Shown: positions 57,801 to 64,000 of the stretch, piece by piece
Position numbering within the stretch: position 1 is the first letter of the stretch
How the letters are laid out: the number at the start of each line of letters is the position of its first letter
Assembly: GCF_000247695.1 (NCBI RefSeq)
Contig: NW_004624747.1
Span: forward strand, 27,212,825 to 27,276,824
DNA length: 64,000 nucleotides
Direction of reading: 5' to 3'
Source of the DNA: Heterocephalus glaber
Lineage: Eukaryota; Chordata; Mammalia; Rodentia; Bathyergidae
Notes under the pieces: generated by a model
What the model saw: the letters and a program-made list of their open reading frames with translations, nothing else
What the model was told of the DNA's origin: nothing
The model's database searches: none
Position numbers and translations under genes: made by a program

Positions 57801-59762
57801 CAAGAATCGAGAATAGAGAATCGAGCCAGGAACATCTGCTCACACATCCTGCTGCCCCGTCTTCCTCGCTGCTTCCTCTGTTACACAAGCCTTGCTAACC
57901 TGACGAAACAGCGATGGCTGTCACACTGTGTGGGACCGAACACGGGGAGCTCCCGCTGTGCAGTGCTGGGGATTTTCCAAAGGGAAGTCCACAATGACTG
58001 ATGTTGCATGCAGCCTTGGTCCTCGGTGTGCAGGGAACCTCAAAACTCCCATTAAAAGGGGGAAAGCAGCGTCACCACAACGGAACTCCCTTGGGAGGAG
58101 TCTTACGCACGATTTCCAAGGTCCCGAGGGTAAAGTGTCTTCCCCAGCCAGAGTTCCCGCAGGCCGACAGAGGGCCGGGCACTCTATAGATCCTCTCCCA
58201 ACCCGGGGACATACCCAGCCTTCTAGGAGCAAGGGAGAGAGCTTAACTCCTGGCCCGCCAGGGATGCCTTAGGCCAAAGCGACTCCAGGGCAGAGGCTGC
58301 ATCTACACTGGAAAAACAAATGGTCACACCCATCAGGCAGCAGTTCTGTACTTTCCACAGGGGAAAAACATAATTACTTTGTGTCCCTAAAAAGTTTTAG
58401 CTCTTACACAGCCTGTAAAAACTCATCTAGTTTCACTGTCCCAGTCACAGGACTGTCATCTTCATGCAGTTGCAGAGGCATCAGAAATCACCCCACCTTT
58501 AATAGAATTCAGCCATTAAGAAGAAGAAAATTCTATCACCTGCAGAAATGTGGACTGAACTGTAGGTCATTCTGGAAGGTGAAGAATACCCAGCTAGAAA
58601 GAGAAGTGCTGAGTGCCCTGGCTCATAGGGAAGCAGAAAAGCTGATCTCAAACAAGCGGCAAGGAAGGCCTGCCAGGGTGTCCCAGGCCTATAATCCCAG
58701 CACTCGGGAGGCTGAGGCAGGAGGATCGCCAAGAGTTAGAGGCCAGCTTGGGCTACATAGTGGGTTCAGGGCCAGCCCTACTACACAGCGACGCTGCCTC
58801 AAAAAACCAATCCCCCCCAAAATAAGAAGTGAGGAGGAGAACAGGGAACCAGGGCTGGGTAGAGGGTGAGTGAGGAAGTCTTGGGGACTCGGGGTGTGGC
58901 TGGAGAGGAGGAACCTCCCATTCCCTGGGGCACTACAGGGTGCCTGGGGGTCACAGCGATTAACTGAGCTTCCCAACTCCAGAACAGCTTCGAGGAGGAT
59001 CCTGAGTGTCTCCATCCGGGTGACAGACACACTACCCACCCGACCTGGTCAGGACACACCGCACGTGTGCACTGAAGTGTCGCCCTGGGCCCCACAGATA
59101 GGTACAGCTGCTGTGTCAGTGTAGAGTGGAAATACTCCAGGGCTGGAGGGTGTGCACAAGCCCCGGGGTTACAGGCCCATCCAGGGGTGTCAGGGGACAC
59201 GGATGCGCTCAGGCCTCACGGCCTGAGCACACTATTTGCTGGGGACACAGGAGCCACGGTACCTGCTGGGCCCGTGTCCACTCGCTGGGGCAGGACCCTG
59301 TGCCGGACCTGGGACACAGCAGCAGGCAGGGGACCCTCGGGGGCATGGCACAGCCTCTCCGACGGTGCTAACGGCAGAGCCGGGCAGGCCTCAGCCCTCA
59401 GCCCTGCTCCTCCCAGGAGACTGGGCCACGCCTTGTCACACAGGGGCACCGAGACCCCGGCCCACATGGGGGGCATCACGGGGTGGCATCAGGCCCCAGC
59501 CTGCAGGAGCCACGCCGGTATAGGAGACCGCCCTGCCCCGGCCTCCACCTGGCTCCACCCAACCGGCTACGGGGTGCTCCCCGAAAGGCCCCTTCCCAAG
59601 AGGGCCTCCCCAGGCTCCCCAGCCCCGAGACCCGCCTGGACCGCGTTCCCATCGGCCCCGCCCGCAGCCCCGGCCTCAGGCCCCGCCCAGCACCCCCGGC
59701 CCACGGCCCGCGCCGATCCCGCTGGCGCTCACCGCCGTCAGGTCCGGCAGCCGGTCCCGCAT
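36784..59762 (-). CDS. STX2: Syntaxin-2 (epimorphin), whole spliced coding region, 10 exons with two alternative last exons
   Basis: Target-membrane SNARE (Qa type) that pairs with SNAP-23/25-type partners and VAMPs to drive vesicle fusion at the plasma membrane; the same protein is also described outside the cell as the epithelial morphogen epimorphin. Joined exons (minus strand): 59733-59762, 52608-52682, 50202-50301, 47583-47657, 46925-46998, 45640-45748, 45022-45095, 44806-44943, 43024-43134, then 39531-39617 (290 aa) or 36784-36861 (287 aa). Every internal border has AG/GT and the phases match. Domains: N-peptide 1-10, Habc three-helix bundle about 28-148, linker, SNARE motif about 187-252 with zero-layer Gln225, basic juxtamembrane KARR near 259-262, one C-terminal membrane anchor and almost no luminal tail. 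Length matches known STX2 (about 287-288 aa). I judge it STX2 rather than STX1/3/4 from the [10 protein letters not shown] start and the two characteristic tail exons. It appears intact. Confidence 0.97.
37418..37508 (+). mobile_element. ID SINE
   Basis: GGGCCGGGATGTAGCTCAGT, GAGTTCGATTCCCAGTACC and an A-tail. Target-site repeat ACAGTAACAG at 37408-37417 and 37509-37518; the right copy has expanded into an AGTAAC microsatellite (to about 37530). Confidence 0.85.
38545..38735 (+). mobile_element. B1-dID composite SINE
   Basis: GGGCATGGTGGTGCAGGCCG, ACCCTGTCTCAAAACAAAAA, then GGCCCTGGGTTCAATCCCAG. It lies between exons 10a and 10b. Confidence 0.78.
39452..39457 (-). terminator. Candidate poly(A) signal for exon 10a
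   Basis: GATAAA (minus strand) lies about 75 bases after the exon 10a stop and is followed by a GT-rich stretch (TGTGTGCCGAGCTGTGTGCT). It would give a very short 3' UTR. It is a non-canonical hexamer, so this is tentative. Confidence 0.3.
39531..39617 (-). CDS. STX2: STX2 alternative last exon 10a (residues 263-290, KKW-type anchor)
   Basis: Acceptor TTTGACAG, then 28 codons and TGA. The anchor begins [20 protein letters not shown] and ends GLSVGGSK. It is a hydrophobic membrane helix with an invariant-looking KKW entry. By recollection the human and mouse tails end SVGK, so GGSK would be two residues longer. Splicing 9-10a gives the 290-residue isoform. Confidence 0.93.
   Translation of the reverse strand, partial: KKWIIVAVSVVLVAVLALIIGLSVGGSK
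39881..39915 (+). repeat. 9-bp tandem repeat (AGGCAACCC)4
   Basis: Three perfect units and a partial fourth, in intron 9 about 265 bases upstream of exon 10a. Confidence 0.93.
40592..40676 (-). mobile_element. ID SINE inserted in the intron 9 L1
   Basis: Minus-strand ID with perfect 14-base target-site repeat ATCATTTGATCTCT at 40578-40591 and 40677-40690. It is clearly younger than the L1 it splits. Confidence 0.92.
40740..41120 (+). mobile_element. MaLR-type LTR inserted in the intron 9 L1
   Basis: GCTGAGACAAAACATCCAAT, GGAAAGGTTTATTTAGCTCA and, at the end, ATCTAAATACAACCACAGCA. The overall order follows the start-to-end pattern of rodent MaLR LTRs. L1 sequence resumes directly after it. 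Confidence 0.5.
42227..42340 (-). mobile_element. B1-dID SINE fragment
   Basis: GGAGCTACATCCCCAGTCCT, TTTGAGACAGGCTCTCACTA and TTGTCCAGGCTGGGCTCACA on the plus strand. Confidence 0.68.
43024..43134 (-). CDS. STX2: STX2 coding exon 9, second half of the SNARE motif (residues 226-262)
   Basis: 111 nt, phase 0 on both sides, with a TTTCAG acceptor and an AGG/GTGAGT donor. It encodes [32 protein letters not shown] and SKARR. The basic KARR end sits at the membrane surface. This is the last shared exon; it splices to either 39617 (10a) or 36861 (10b). Confidence 0.97.
43545..43584 (+). repeat. (GGA)13 microsatellite in STX2 intron 8
   Basis: Pure polypurine GGA array of about 40 bases. The transcribed pre-mRNA carries CCU repeats. 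It has triplex (H-DNA) and slippage potential. Confidence 0.97.
44806..44943 (-). CDS. STX2: STX2 coding exon 8, first half of the SNARE motif (residues 180-225)
   Basis: 138 nt, phase 0 on both sides. It encodes [40 protein letters not shown] and MFVETQ. The last residue, Gln225, is the ionic zero-layer glutamine by alignment with syntaxin-1A Gln226. The heptad hydrophobics of the SNARE helix are intact, so the protein should be fusion-competent. Confidence 0.97.
45022..45095 (-). CDS. STX2: STX2 coding exon 7 (residues 155-179)
   Basis: 74 nt, starting in phase 1 and ending in phase 0 at GAC/GTGAGT. It encodes [18 protein letters not shown] and PSIFTSD, the linker between Habc and the SNARE motif, which includes the EE-MLESG segment that holds syntaxins in the closed state. 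Intron 7 after it is only 78 bases. Confidence 0.96.
45640..45748 (-). CDS. STX2: STX2 coding exon 6 (residues 119-154 plus one base)
   Basis: 109 nt, ending in phase 1 at ATCA/GTGAGT. It encodes helix Hc and the linker: [20 protein letters not shown] followed by [16 protein letters not shown]. Residue 124 is Trp (TGG), whereas syntaxins 1 and 2 known to me have Arg in the SRKFVE motif. CGG to TGG is a single CpG-type transition. The rest is highly conserved. Confidence 0.96.
46085..46725 (-). mobile_element. L1 3' end in STX2 intron 5
   Basis: CTTATTTCACTGAATGTTGTTATGG-type motif, CTTTATCCGTTCATCTTCGA, GGGCTGCCATAAACGTGGGT and CACCTCCCACCAACAATGCA are the complement of the L1 3' region. It ends about 200 bases from exon 5. 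Confidence 0.7.
46925..46998 (-). CDS. STX2: STX2 coding exon 5 (residues 94-118)
   Basis: 74 nt with a TTCCAG acceptor and a CAG/GTGTGA donor, ending in phase 0. It encodes [20 protein letters not shown] and RRTQ, the Hb-Hc turn and the start of Hc. The DLRIRRTQ end is nearly invariant in plasma-membrane syntaxins. The upstream intron is only 584 bases. Confidence 0.96.
47085..47328 (+). mobile_element. Two B1-family SINEs beside STX2 exon 5
   Basis: A partial copy (GACAGGAGGATCTCTCAAGT, ACCCCATCTCAAAAATAAAT) is followed by a longer one (CAGTGGCGGACGCTTGTGAT, GCCTGAGCTACACAGTGAAC, TTTGTCTCAAAAAACC). Both lie in the 584-base intron 4. Confidence 0.72.
47583..47657 (-). CDS. STX2: STX2 coding exon 4 (residues 69-93 plus one base)
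   Basis: 75 nt, phase 1 to phase 1. It encodes [20 protein letters not shown] and AKLK, helix Hb of Habc. The donor is GTGAGT. The acceptor is preceded by TTTTAAATTTTAAAG, a poor polypyrimidine tract, so splicing here may rely on enhancers. The last base (T) joins exon 5 to make a serine (KSIEQ), as in syntaxin-1; human STX2 has alanine at this position by recollection. Confidence 0.95.
50113..50138 (+). repeat. (ACAG)n microsatellite
   Basis: About six ACAG units in STX2 intron 3, close to exon 3's donor. Confidence 0.95.
50202..50301 (-). CDS. STX2: STX2 coding exon 3 (residues 36-68 plus one base)
   Basis: 100 nt, ending in phase 1. It encodes helix Ha ([20 protein letters not shown]) and the [12 protein letters not shown] connector. 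The acceptor is TCCTAG and the donor GAA/GTGAGC. A short ACAG microsatellite lies about 65 bases into the downstream intron (50113-50138). The exon size and NPEG border match the conserved syntaxin gene structure. Confidence 0.96.
51778..51900 (+). mobile_element. B1 SINE in STX2 intron 2
   Basis: GGCTATAATCCCAGCACGTG, GAGGCTGAGGCAGGAGGATC, AAGGCCAGCCTGGACTACTC and an A12 tail. Confidence 0.85.
51991..52080 (+). mobile_element. ID SINE in STX2 intron 2
   Basis: GGGCCGGGGATTTAGCTCAG, AGTTCAATCCCTGGTACC and a pure A17-type tail. Short target-site repeat AAGAAGT on both sides. About 520 bases from exon 2. Confidence 0.88.
52608..52682 (-). CDS. STX2: STX2 coding exon 2 (residues 11-35)
   Basis: 75 nt, phase 0 on both sides, with a TTTCAG acceptor and a GTAAGA donor. 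It encodes CRKN, an acidic GDDDA stretch and [10 protein letters not shown], leading into helix Ha of the Habc domain. The region around residues 15-24 is the least conserved part of the protein compared with the human sequence as I recall it. The following intron is about 2.3 kb. Confidence 0.96.
56252..56405 (-). mobile_element. B1-dID SINE in STX2 intron 1
   Basis: GGTACTGGGGATTGAGCCCA (ID half), TTTGAGACAGGGTTTCGCTT, CCTCCTGCCTCAGCCTCCTA. Confidence 0.78.
57541..57600 (+). mobile_element. 3'-truncated B1 with AAAC tail
   Basis: GCCGGGATAGTGGTGCACAC, CAATCCCAGCACTCGGGAG, then an AAAC-type repeat. Confidence 0.65.
58496..58665 (+). mobile_element. L1 3' fragment in STX2 intron 1
   Basis: ATAGAATTCAGCCATTAAGA, AAATTCTATCACCTGCAGAA and GGAAGCAGAAAAGCTGATCT resemble an old L1 3' UTR. 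A B1 element abuts its right end. Confidence 0.5.
58668..58812 (+). mobile_element. B1 SINE in STX2 intron 1
   Basis: CTATAATCCCAGCACTCGGG, AGGCCAGCTTGGGCTACATA and the duplicated GGGCCAGCCCTACTACACAG unit, ending CTGCCTCAAAAAACC. Confidence 0.85.
59733..59762 (-). CDS. STX2: STX2 coding exon 1 (residues 1-10)
   Basis: The exon reads [10 protein letters not shown] and ends at a GTGAGC donor in phase 0. The start codon has a purine (G) at -3. An in-frame TGA about 40 codons upstream (59883-59885) excludes a longer N-terminus in unspliced sequence. In syntaxins this short N-peptide is a binding site for Munc18-family partners. The exon lies inside the CpG island; intron 1 that follows is about 7.05 kb. 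Confidence 0.95.
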
Positions 59763-59882
59763 CCCCGCCGCCGGGCGCGCCGCTCCACTCAGGCCTGCTC
59801 GGCGCCGCCTCTGGCCGGGCCGCGGCCTCTCAGGGGTCGCGCTGCCGCCTCAGCGCTCCTCGGTCGGCGCCCGGCTGCGCCC

Positions 59883-59936
59883 TCACTCGCGGGGGGGGGG
59901 GCGCTGCCACGGCAACCGCGCCCCTGCGCTACGCAT
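59883..59936 (-). other. Possible upstream ORF in the STX2 5' leader
   Basis: An ATG inside the NRF1-like palindrome opens a 17-codon frame that ends in TGA. It is in frame with the STX2 start but separated from it by that stop. It matters only if transcription starts upstream of 59936, which cannot be judged here. Confidence 0.3.
59903..59916. promoter_or_regulatory. RFX X-box-like site in STX2 promoter
   Basis: GCTGCCACGGCAAC is an imperfect inverted repeat that fits the RFX X-box pattern (GYNRCC-N2-RGYAAC). It lies between the NRF1-like site and the start codon. Confidence 0.45.
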
Positions 59937-59941
59937 GCGCA
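59930..59941. promoter_or_regulatory. NRF1-like site in STX2 promoter
   Basis: TACGCATGCGCA fits the NRF1 palindrome (YGCGCATGCGCR) with one mismatch and lies about 170 bases upstream of the start codon, inside the CpG island. Confidence 0.6.
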
Positions 59942-60911
59942 ACAAACCCGCCTGCCCCACCCTTCCCAGAGGAGCCTCCTGCGGGGTGGGCGGGGGCCGA
60001 GCGGTGGGCGGGGTTTCTGGGGCGGGGCGGGGCCTGGCCGGGCTACAGTGTAGGCTGGTGGAGGTGCTGTTCCCCGCGATCAGCCCAGTTTTCCGTGTCA
60101 AAAGGTCCCCGTTCAGGGAAGAAGGAAGAGCTCAGCGAAGCCACCAGCTCGAGCCGGCGCGGTTTCGGGTCCCACAATGCTGAGCCCCTTTTTATTTTTC
60201 ATCTCAGCGCCTCACACGGAACTGCACCCCGGACCCCTTCAGTTCTTACTGTAGACGGTCTGCCCCACCCCCCGGGACCCACACCCCGCTCTCGGCTTCG
60301 CCAGGCGGTGGGGCGGCGCAGTCCCCACCCACCGGGATGCAGTCCACAGCAGGCACAGGACGCTGATCCCAGGCCACCCTGGAGTGGGGCCAGGCAGACC
60401 TGCCCCTCCCGCCGAATCGCGGCCAGGTTTGTTCGTAAGTTGAGTCACACTAACCTGGTGCATGTAAGTTGAACAAAAATTCTCTATTTTGATTATGGTC
60501 TAAAAATTGGATGGGAGAAAACTATATAGAACATGTCTGAGAATGAAGTTAATATGAAGGACGGAAACTTGACAGAGGATTTTTCTAAAGGGAGGGGTTG
60601 GCCCTGGACTCTCGCCTTGGAGCATCCATGGCCAGCAGTCCCTGAGGCCAACACACCCCAGGACTCCTGTGCCACAGCACATTTCCTTTTCAGATTCTTC
60701 AAAGAAGCAGCCCTGATCGACTGCTACCAGCATTAAAATAGACAAGAGTTACAGACCATGAGTTAGGCTACTTCTAAAACACTCCCAAAGGAGCAGATTT
60801 GAATCTGCATTGCTCACTGTTGTGACCAATGACTACAAGGTTTGTCGCAGGTGTAGGCACACACATATTTATAAAAGAAAATAATGGGTGTTCAGACTTG
60901 ACTATGAACTC

Positions 60912-60992
60912 TTCTATTTCTTGTCTGTGTAACTTCAAAGATTCACTTCTCCAAACCCAAGTTTTTCCCTCTGTGAAATGGTAGTAATAAAG
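60912..60992 (+). mobile_element. MIR SINE fragment
   Basis: CTTGTCTGTGTAACTTCAAA followed by TTCCCTCTGTGAAATGGTAG and TAATAAAG matches the MIR core and 3' part. An ancient mammal-wide SINE. Confidence 0.7.
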
Positions 60993-61149
60993 CTTTCAAG
61001 TTGAAAAGCTGTGAATTTCCCATTTTAAATCCTCTTTGCTTCAAGAGACTGTGATGTGCTCAACTAATCTGTCATGCCAATCGTAGACAGCAAATACAAA
61101 TTATTCAACAAATTTATAATATTTATTACTCTCAGAAATAACACAACAT

Positions 61150-61320
61150 TTTTAAAACAGCAAAACCTACCTTGTGTGCACCATGTTGTTTCTCCTCTCT
61201 GATGCCTGTTTGCCATCCCTACCTTGGAGGCAGCCAATTATGGACTGAAACCTCTACGAACTGTGAGCTAAATAATCCCTTCCCCCTTTAATAAATAAAT
61301 AAATAAAACTGCAAAACTAC
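61150..61320 (+). mobile_element. MaLR-type LTR 3' end
   Basis: TCTCTGATGCCTGTTTGCCA, TATGGACTGAAACCTCTACG and ACTGTGAGCTAAATAATCCC match the end of MST/MLT-type LTRs. It is followed by an AAAT microsatellite (61290-61308). Confidence 0.5.
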
Positions 61321-61398
61321 ATGTGATAAAATGTATTACAAACTGAAAAAATGGATTGAAAAGTTTTATCTTATCAGTAAAAGAAAAAACAAAACTAT

Positions 61399-61802
61399 GT
61401 GTATTGGTCAGCTCTCTTATCACTAGGACAAAATACAACTTTAAAAAGGAGAGATTTATTTTTGACTCACAGTTTCAGAGGGTTCAGTCCATGGTCACTG
61501 GCTCTAGGCAGAAAGGGCCTGGCAGATGGACAGGTGGAGGAAAGCTGCTCAACTGTGGCAGCCAAGAAGAGAAAAAACCAGGAAATCAGAGCGATGCGCC
61601 CTCCAAAGGCACAGCCCAGGAAACCACCTCATCCAACCAGGTCACTTCCTAACAGTACATTCAGCTATGAACTCATCAATGGATTAATCCGCTGAGTATG
61701 GCAACCCATGATCCAATCACTTTCCAAAAGCCCGGCCTCTGGACACATAAGGCTTTTGCACATGAGGCTTTAGGGGGAGCATCCTAGATCTAAACCATAA
61801 CA
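61399..61802 (+). mobile_element. MaLR-type solo LTR
   Basis: Starts TGTATTGGTCAGCTCTCTTA and ends ATCTAAACCATAACA (TG...CA ends), with ATTTTTGACTCACAGTTTCA and CATGATCCAATCAC-like inner motifs of MST/THE LTRs. No clear 5-base target duplication is visible. Confidence 0.6.
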
Positions 61803-62389
61803 CTTGCCTAGGGAAACTAGACTTGGGGGAAAGAATCAGTAAAATAAAAATTATGTGTAAAAGGGCCTACTGCAAAATTGGCAGTTACTTTAAACTTGAT
61901 GAAAGACTCAAATCCTAACAAACATTATATGCCCAGCAGTGTGGCCTGGGTAAATCACACTGCAAAAGAAAAGGCCACACACGTCTACCTGCACGCAGCC
62001 CGTAACTCTCCAAGGATGGAGGCTACAACGAGTGAGTGTGTGAGTGAAGAGATGACTGAATAAAATGTCGGCTGTGACGTGTATCTGGGAAAGAACTAGC
62101 TCCCCAATCAGTTAGGGGGCTTGATCCAGACACCCACATAGCCTGAGGCTCAGCTTCTAGGTACTGAGCTCCCGGCCAGGTAGAAAGAAGTCACTTGGAA
62201 AAGAAAAGGTGCATCACTTCCAGGGAGCTACCTCATCACCCCCCAAATTTCACTCCAATTGGGTCCACTCTGGCCATTTGCCTAGCACTGACCCAATCGC
62301 TGGTCATCAAGGGCAACCACTGGGTCACATGACAACCCAGGACAGGAAGTGCCTCAAGTGAACTTCTGCAATTAAAATGAAAGGTGTGA

Positions 62390-62469
62390 GGGCTGGGGAT
62401 TTAGCTCAGTGGTTCCAACGCCTGCCTCAAAAGGGCAAGGTCCTGAGTTCAATCCCCAGTACCAAAAAG
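62390..62469 (+). mobile_element. ID SINE
   Basis: Near-consensus ID with a perfect 16-base target-site repeat AAAATGAAAGGTGTGA at 62374-62389 and 62470-62485, a young insertion. Confidence 0.93.
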
Positions 62470-62652
62470 AAAATGAAAGGTGTGACAAGGTACGTCCTGC
62501 ATGGAAAGGAAAGTGCCAACAGCTGGAGGAGGGCAAAGGGGTCCCAGTGGCAAAAGTAACCAACCTGTGCCACCTCTGCCCCAGGGAAGGTAACGTTATG
62601 TGCAATTAATGAGACAGGCAGACATCAGGATCTTTTAAGAATACATTGTGTA

Positions 62653-62749
62653 GGGGCCAGGGATTTAGCTCAGTGGTTCCAGCGCCTGCCTCACAAGCGC
62701 AAGGTCCCAAGTTCAATGCCCGGTACCAAAAAAAAAAAAGAAAAAAAAA
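62653..62749 (+). mobile_element. ID SINE
   Basis: Near-consensus ID with an interrupted long A-tail. Target-site repeats at about 62637-62652 and 62748-62763 match with a few substitutions, so it is somewhat older than its neighbour 180 bases away. Confidence 0.88.
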
Positions 62750-64000
62750 GATTACACTGTGTGGAAAATGAATCAGGGCATTAAACAACCCTAACAAGGC
62801 TTCCTCCAGAAATTGCCTTCATAATGAGAAAGTGCTGCTGTCAATCTGATTAAACACAGACAGCACAAATGCCCCCTGGATCCTGGGCAGGACGTCAAGG
62901 GTCCAGTGCCTGTGGACCTCAGCCAGAGAAACAGCACCCCACGCTTGAAAGCAATTACAGTAGTTCGAGTCTCGATCAAGGCATCCCAAAGCAGACTCAA
63001 AGAAATTGATACACCATCCACAGGCCGCTCCTACAACCCTCTGGCCTGGCTGTCTAGTGCTCCATGCCCACACCCTCCACCCCAGCACTCTCTCTCCCTC
63101 CACAAGGCCTCTCCCTGACTTCCCCCAAGCAGGCTCCTGCTGGGGCAAGCACTTCTCTTTCAGGCTCCTTTCCTTCCCTCAGCCTCTTTCATTTGTAATC
63201 TCCAGAAAGTATTGACCCCGAGCGGGCTTCACCACTTTCTCCCAGTAATGATTCCGTATAGTGGAGTAACAGGCTCTCGCTGGAGAGTGTGGAACTGACA
63301 GCCAGCCCTTTCCTTCCCTGCCAGAGGAAGAATGAAACCGCGGGTGCCCATCGAGCTGTGCCATTGCTGTCCCTGCTCAGTACACACATGCGCAGCCGAG
63401 AGGTCTCGGGCAGAACAGCAGTCAGATCACAATAGTGAGTTCACAGGGCTCCTGTAAGAGATCAACCAAACCAAAAGAGAGCGGCATCCCAGGAAGGACT
63501 CTGCTTGGCCCTGGGGTGACCACCTCCATGGGAGAGGAAGACAGCAGTCATTGTGAGCTGGACCTAGATGACACTGAAAGGCATCTTTCCTGGCAGTGAA
63601 CCATCTTAGAAAAACGAAAAAGAGAGAAACAGCCCAACAAAATGCCATTTAGCATAGCCCTGGGCCCCTGAATAAAACCCACGGCCACATCCCCAAACTG
63701 TGACTCTGTTCTGCAGTACGCAAGGAGACTTTCTTGGATGATCAGCAGTTGGACCTAGCTAGCCACGCCATCAAGGGCAGAGGACTTTCCCTAGCAGGAA
63801 GAAAAGACCCGGAAGAAGGGCTCAGAGGGATTTGGGCCCAGCAGTGCAGTCCTGGAATGCGGGGCTGCATGCAAAGCCCCAGAGAGATCGCTGGGAGCTG
63901 GGTGGGGGGCAGACGCTGAGGCCAGGGGATCTCAGTCCTGGCTTCCGCTCCTGAACAGGAGGAGCTAGGGAACCTGCACTGTCTAAAGCCCCTGGGCTTC

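Larger units (their letters stand above)
52683..59732 (-). other. STX2: STX2 intron 1 (7.05 kb)
   Basis: GC-rich in its 3' half (53.0-56.2 kb), A/T-richer at 56.4-58.6 kb. Contains the SINEs and L1 piece listed above. No additional coding exon recognised. Confidence 0.85.
59500..60170 (-). promoter_or_regulatory. STX2 CpG-island promoter
   Basis: Very GC- and CpG-rich DNA surrounds coding exon 1 and runs upstream of it, with no obvious TATA box. GC boxes lie at about 60004-60015 and 60019-60034, an NRF1-like palindrome at 59930-59941, an RFX X-box-like palindrome at 59903-59916, and a run of ten or more G (plus strand) near 59891. This is a typical broad promoter of a widely expressed gene. 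The exact transcription start cannot be read from sequence, and bidirectional activity is possible. Confidence 0.85.

Noticed and set aside
59483..60472. 329-codon plus-strand open frame across the STX2 promoter
   Set aside because: It is the antisense of a CpG island and STX2 exon 1; the length is explained by high GC.
62390..62749. tRNA genes (A and B box sequences)
   Set aside because: These are ID SINEs: poly-A tails and target-site repeats, no cloverleaf acceptor stem.
60173..64000. RAN gene exons (STX2's upstream neighbour in human)
   Set aside because: No Ran-like peptide or exon is seen in the upstream flank; the gene must lie beyond the window.

Overview
This is a window of mammalian nuclear DNA, almost certainly from a rodent. 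Short exons with consensus splice sites are separated by long introns, CpG islands are present, and more than twenty SINEs are recognisable. The SINEs are tRNA-derived ID elements (GATTTAGCTCAGTGG ... GGTACC ... poly-A), 7SL-derived B1 elements, and B1 fused to an ID-like half (B1-dID type). This mix suggests a non-murid rodent, possibly squirrel-like or mole-rat/guinea-pig-like; the species cannot be fixed from sequence alone.

The one protein-coding gene I can support is syntaxin-2 (STX2, epimorphin), on the minus strand from the start codon at 59762 to alternative stop codons at 39531 and 36784. Nine shared coding exons and two alternative last exons join in frame with GT/AG borders. They encode a 290-residue form (exon 10a) and a 287-residue form (exon 10b), which differ only in the C-terminal membrane anchor. 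The Habc domain, SNARE motif, zero-layer glutamine and anchors are all present. The promoter is a CpG island at about 59.5-60.2 kb with NRF1, RFX X-box and GC-box motifs.

Layout. 1-35 kb: no supported coding exon. This is GC-rich intergenic or deep-intronic DNA on the 3' side of STX2, where RIMBP2 lies in human. It holds SINEs, L1 3' ends (one with a twin-priming inversion), MaLR-type LTR pieces, a decayed betaretrovirus-like gag remnant, a 10-bp minisatellite, and two orphan CpG islands (20.1-21.1 kb with strong splice donors on both strands; 26.1-26.8 kb with a strong CTCF motif). 35-60 kb: STX2, with a multiply interrupted L1 in its last intron. 60-64 kb: upstream flank with a MIR, MaLR-type LTRs and two recent ID insertions.

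I found no CRISPR, operon, tRNA gene or novel defence-like system. The long open frames outside STX2 look like chance products of GC-rich, stop-poor DNA. The best leads are the two orphan CpG islands, the STX2 isoform tails, and an unusual Trp in the STX2 Habc domain.
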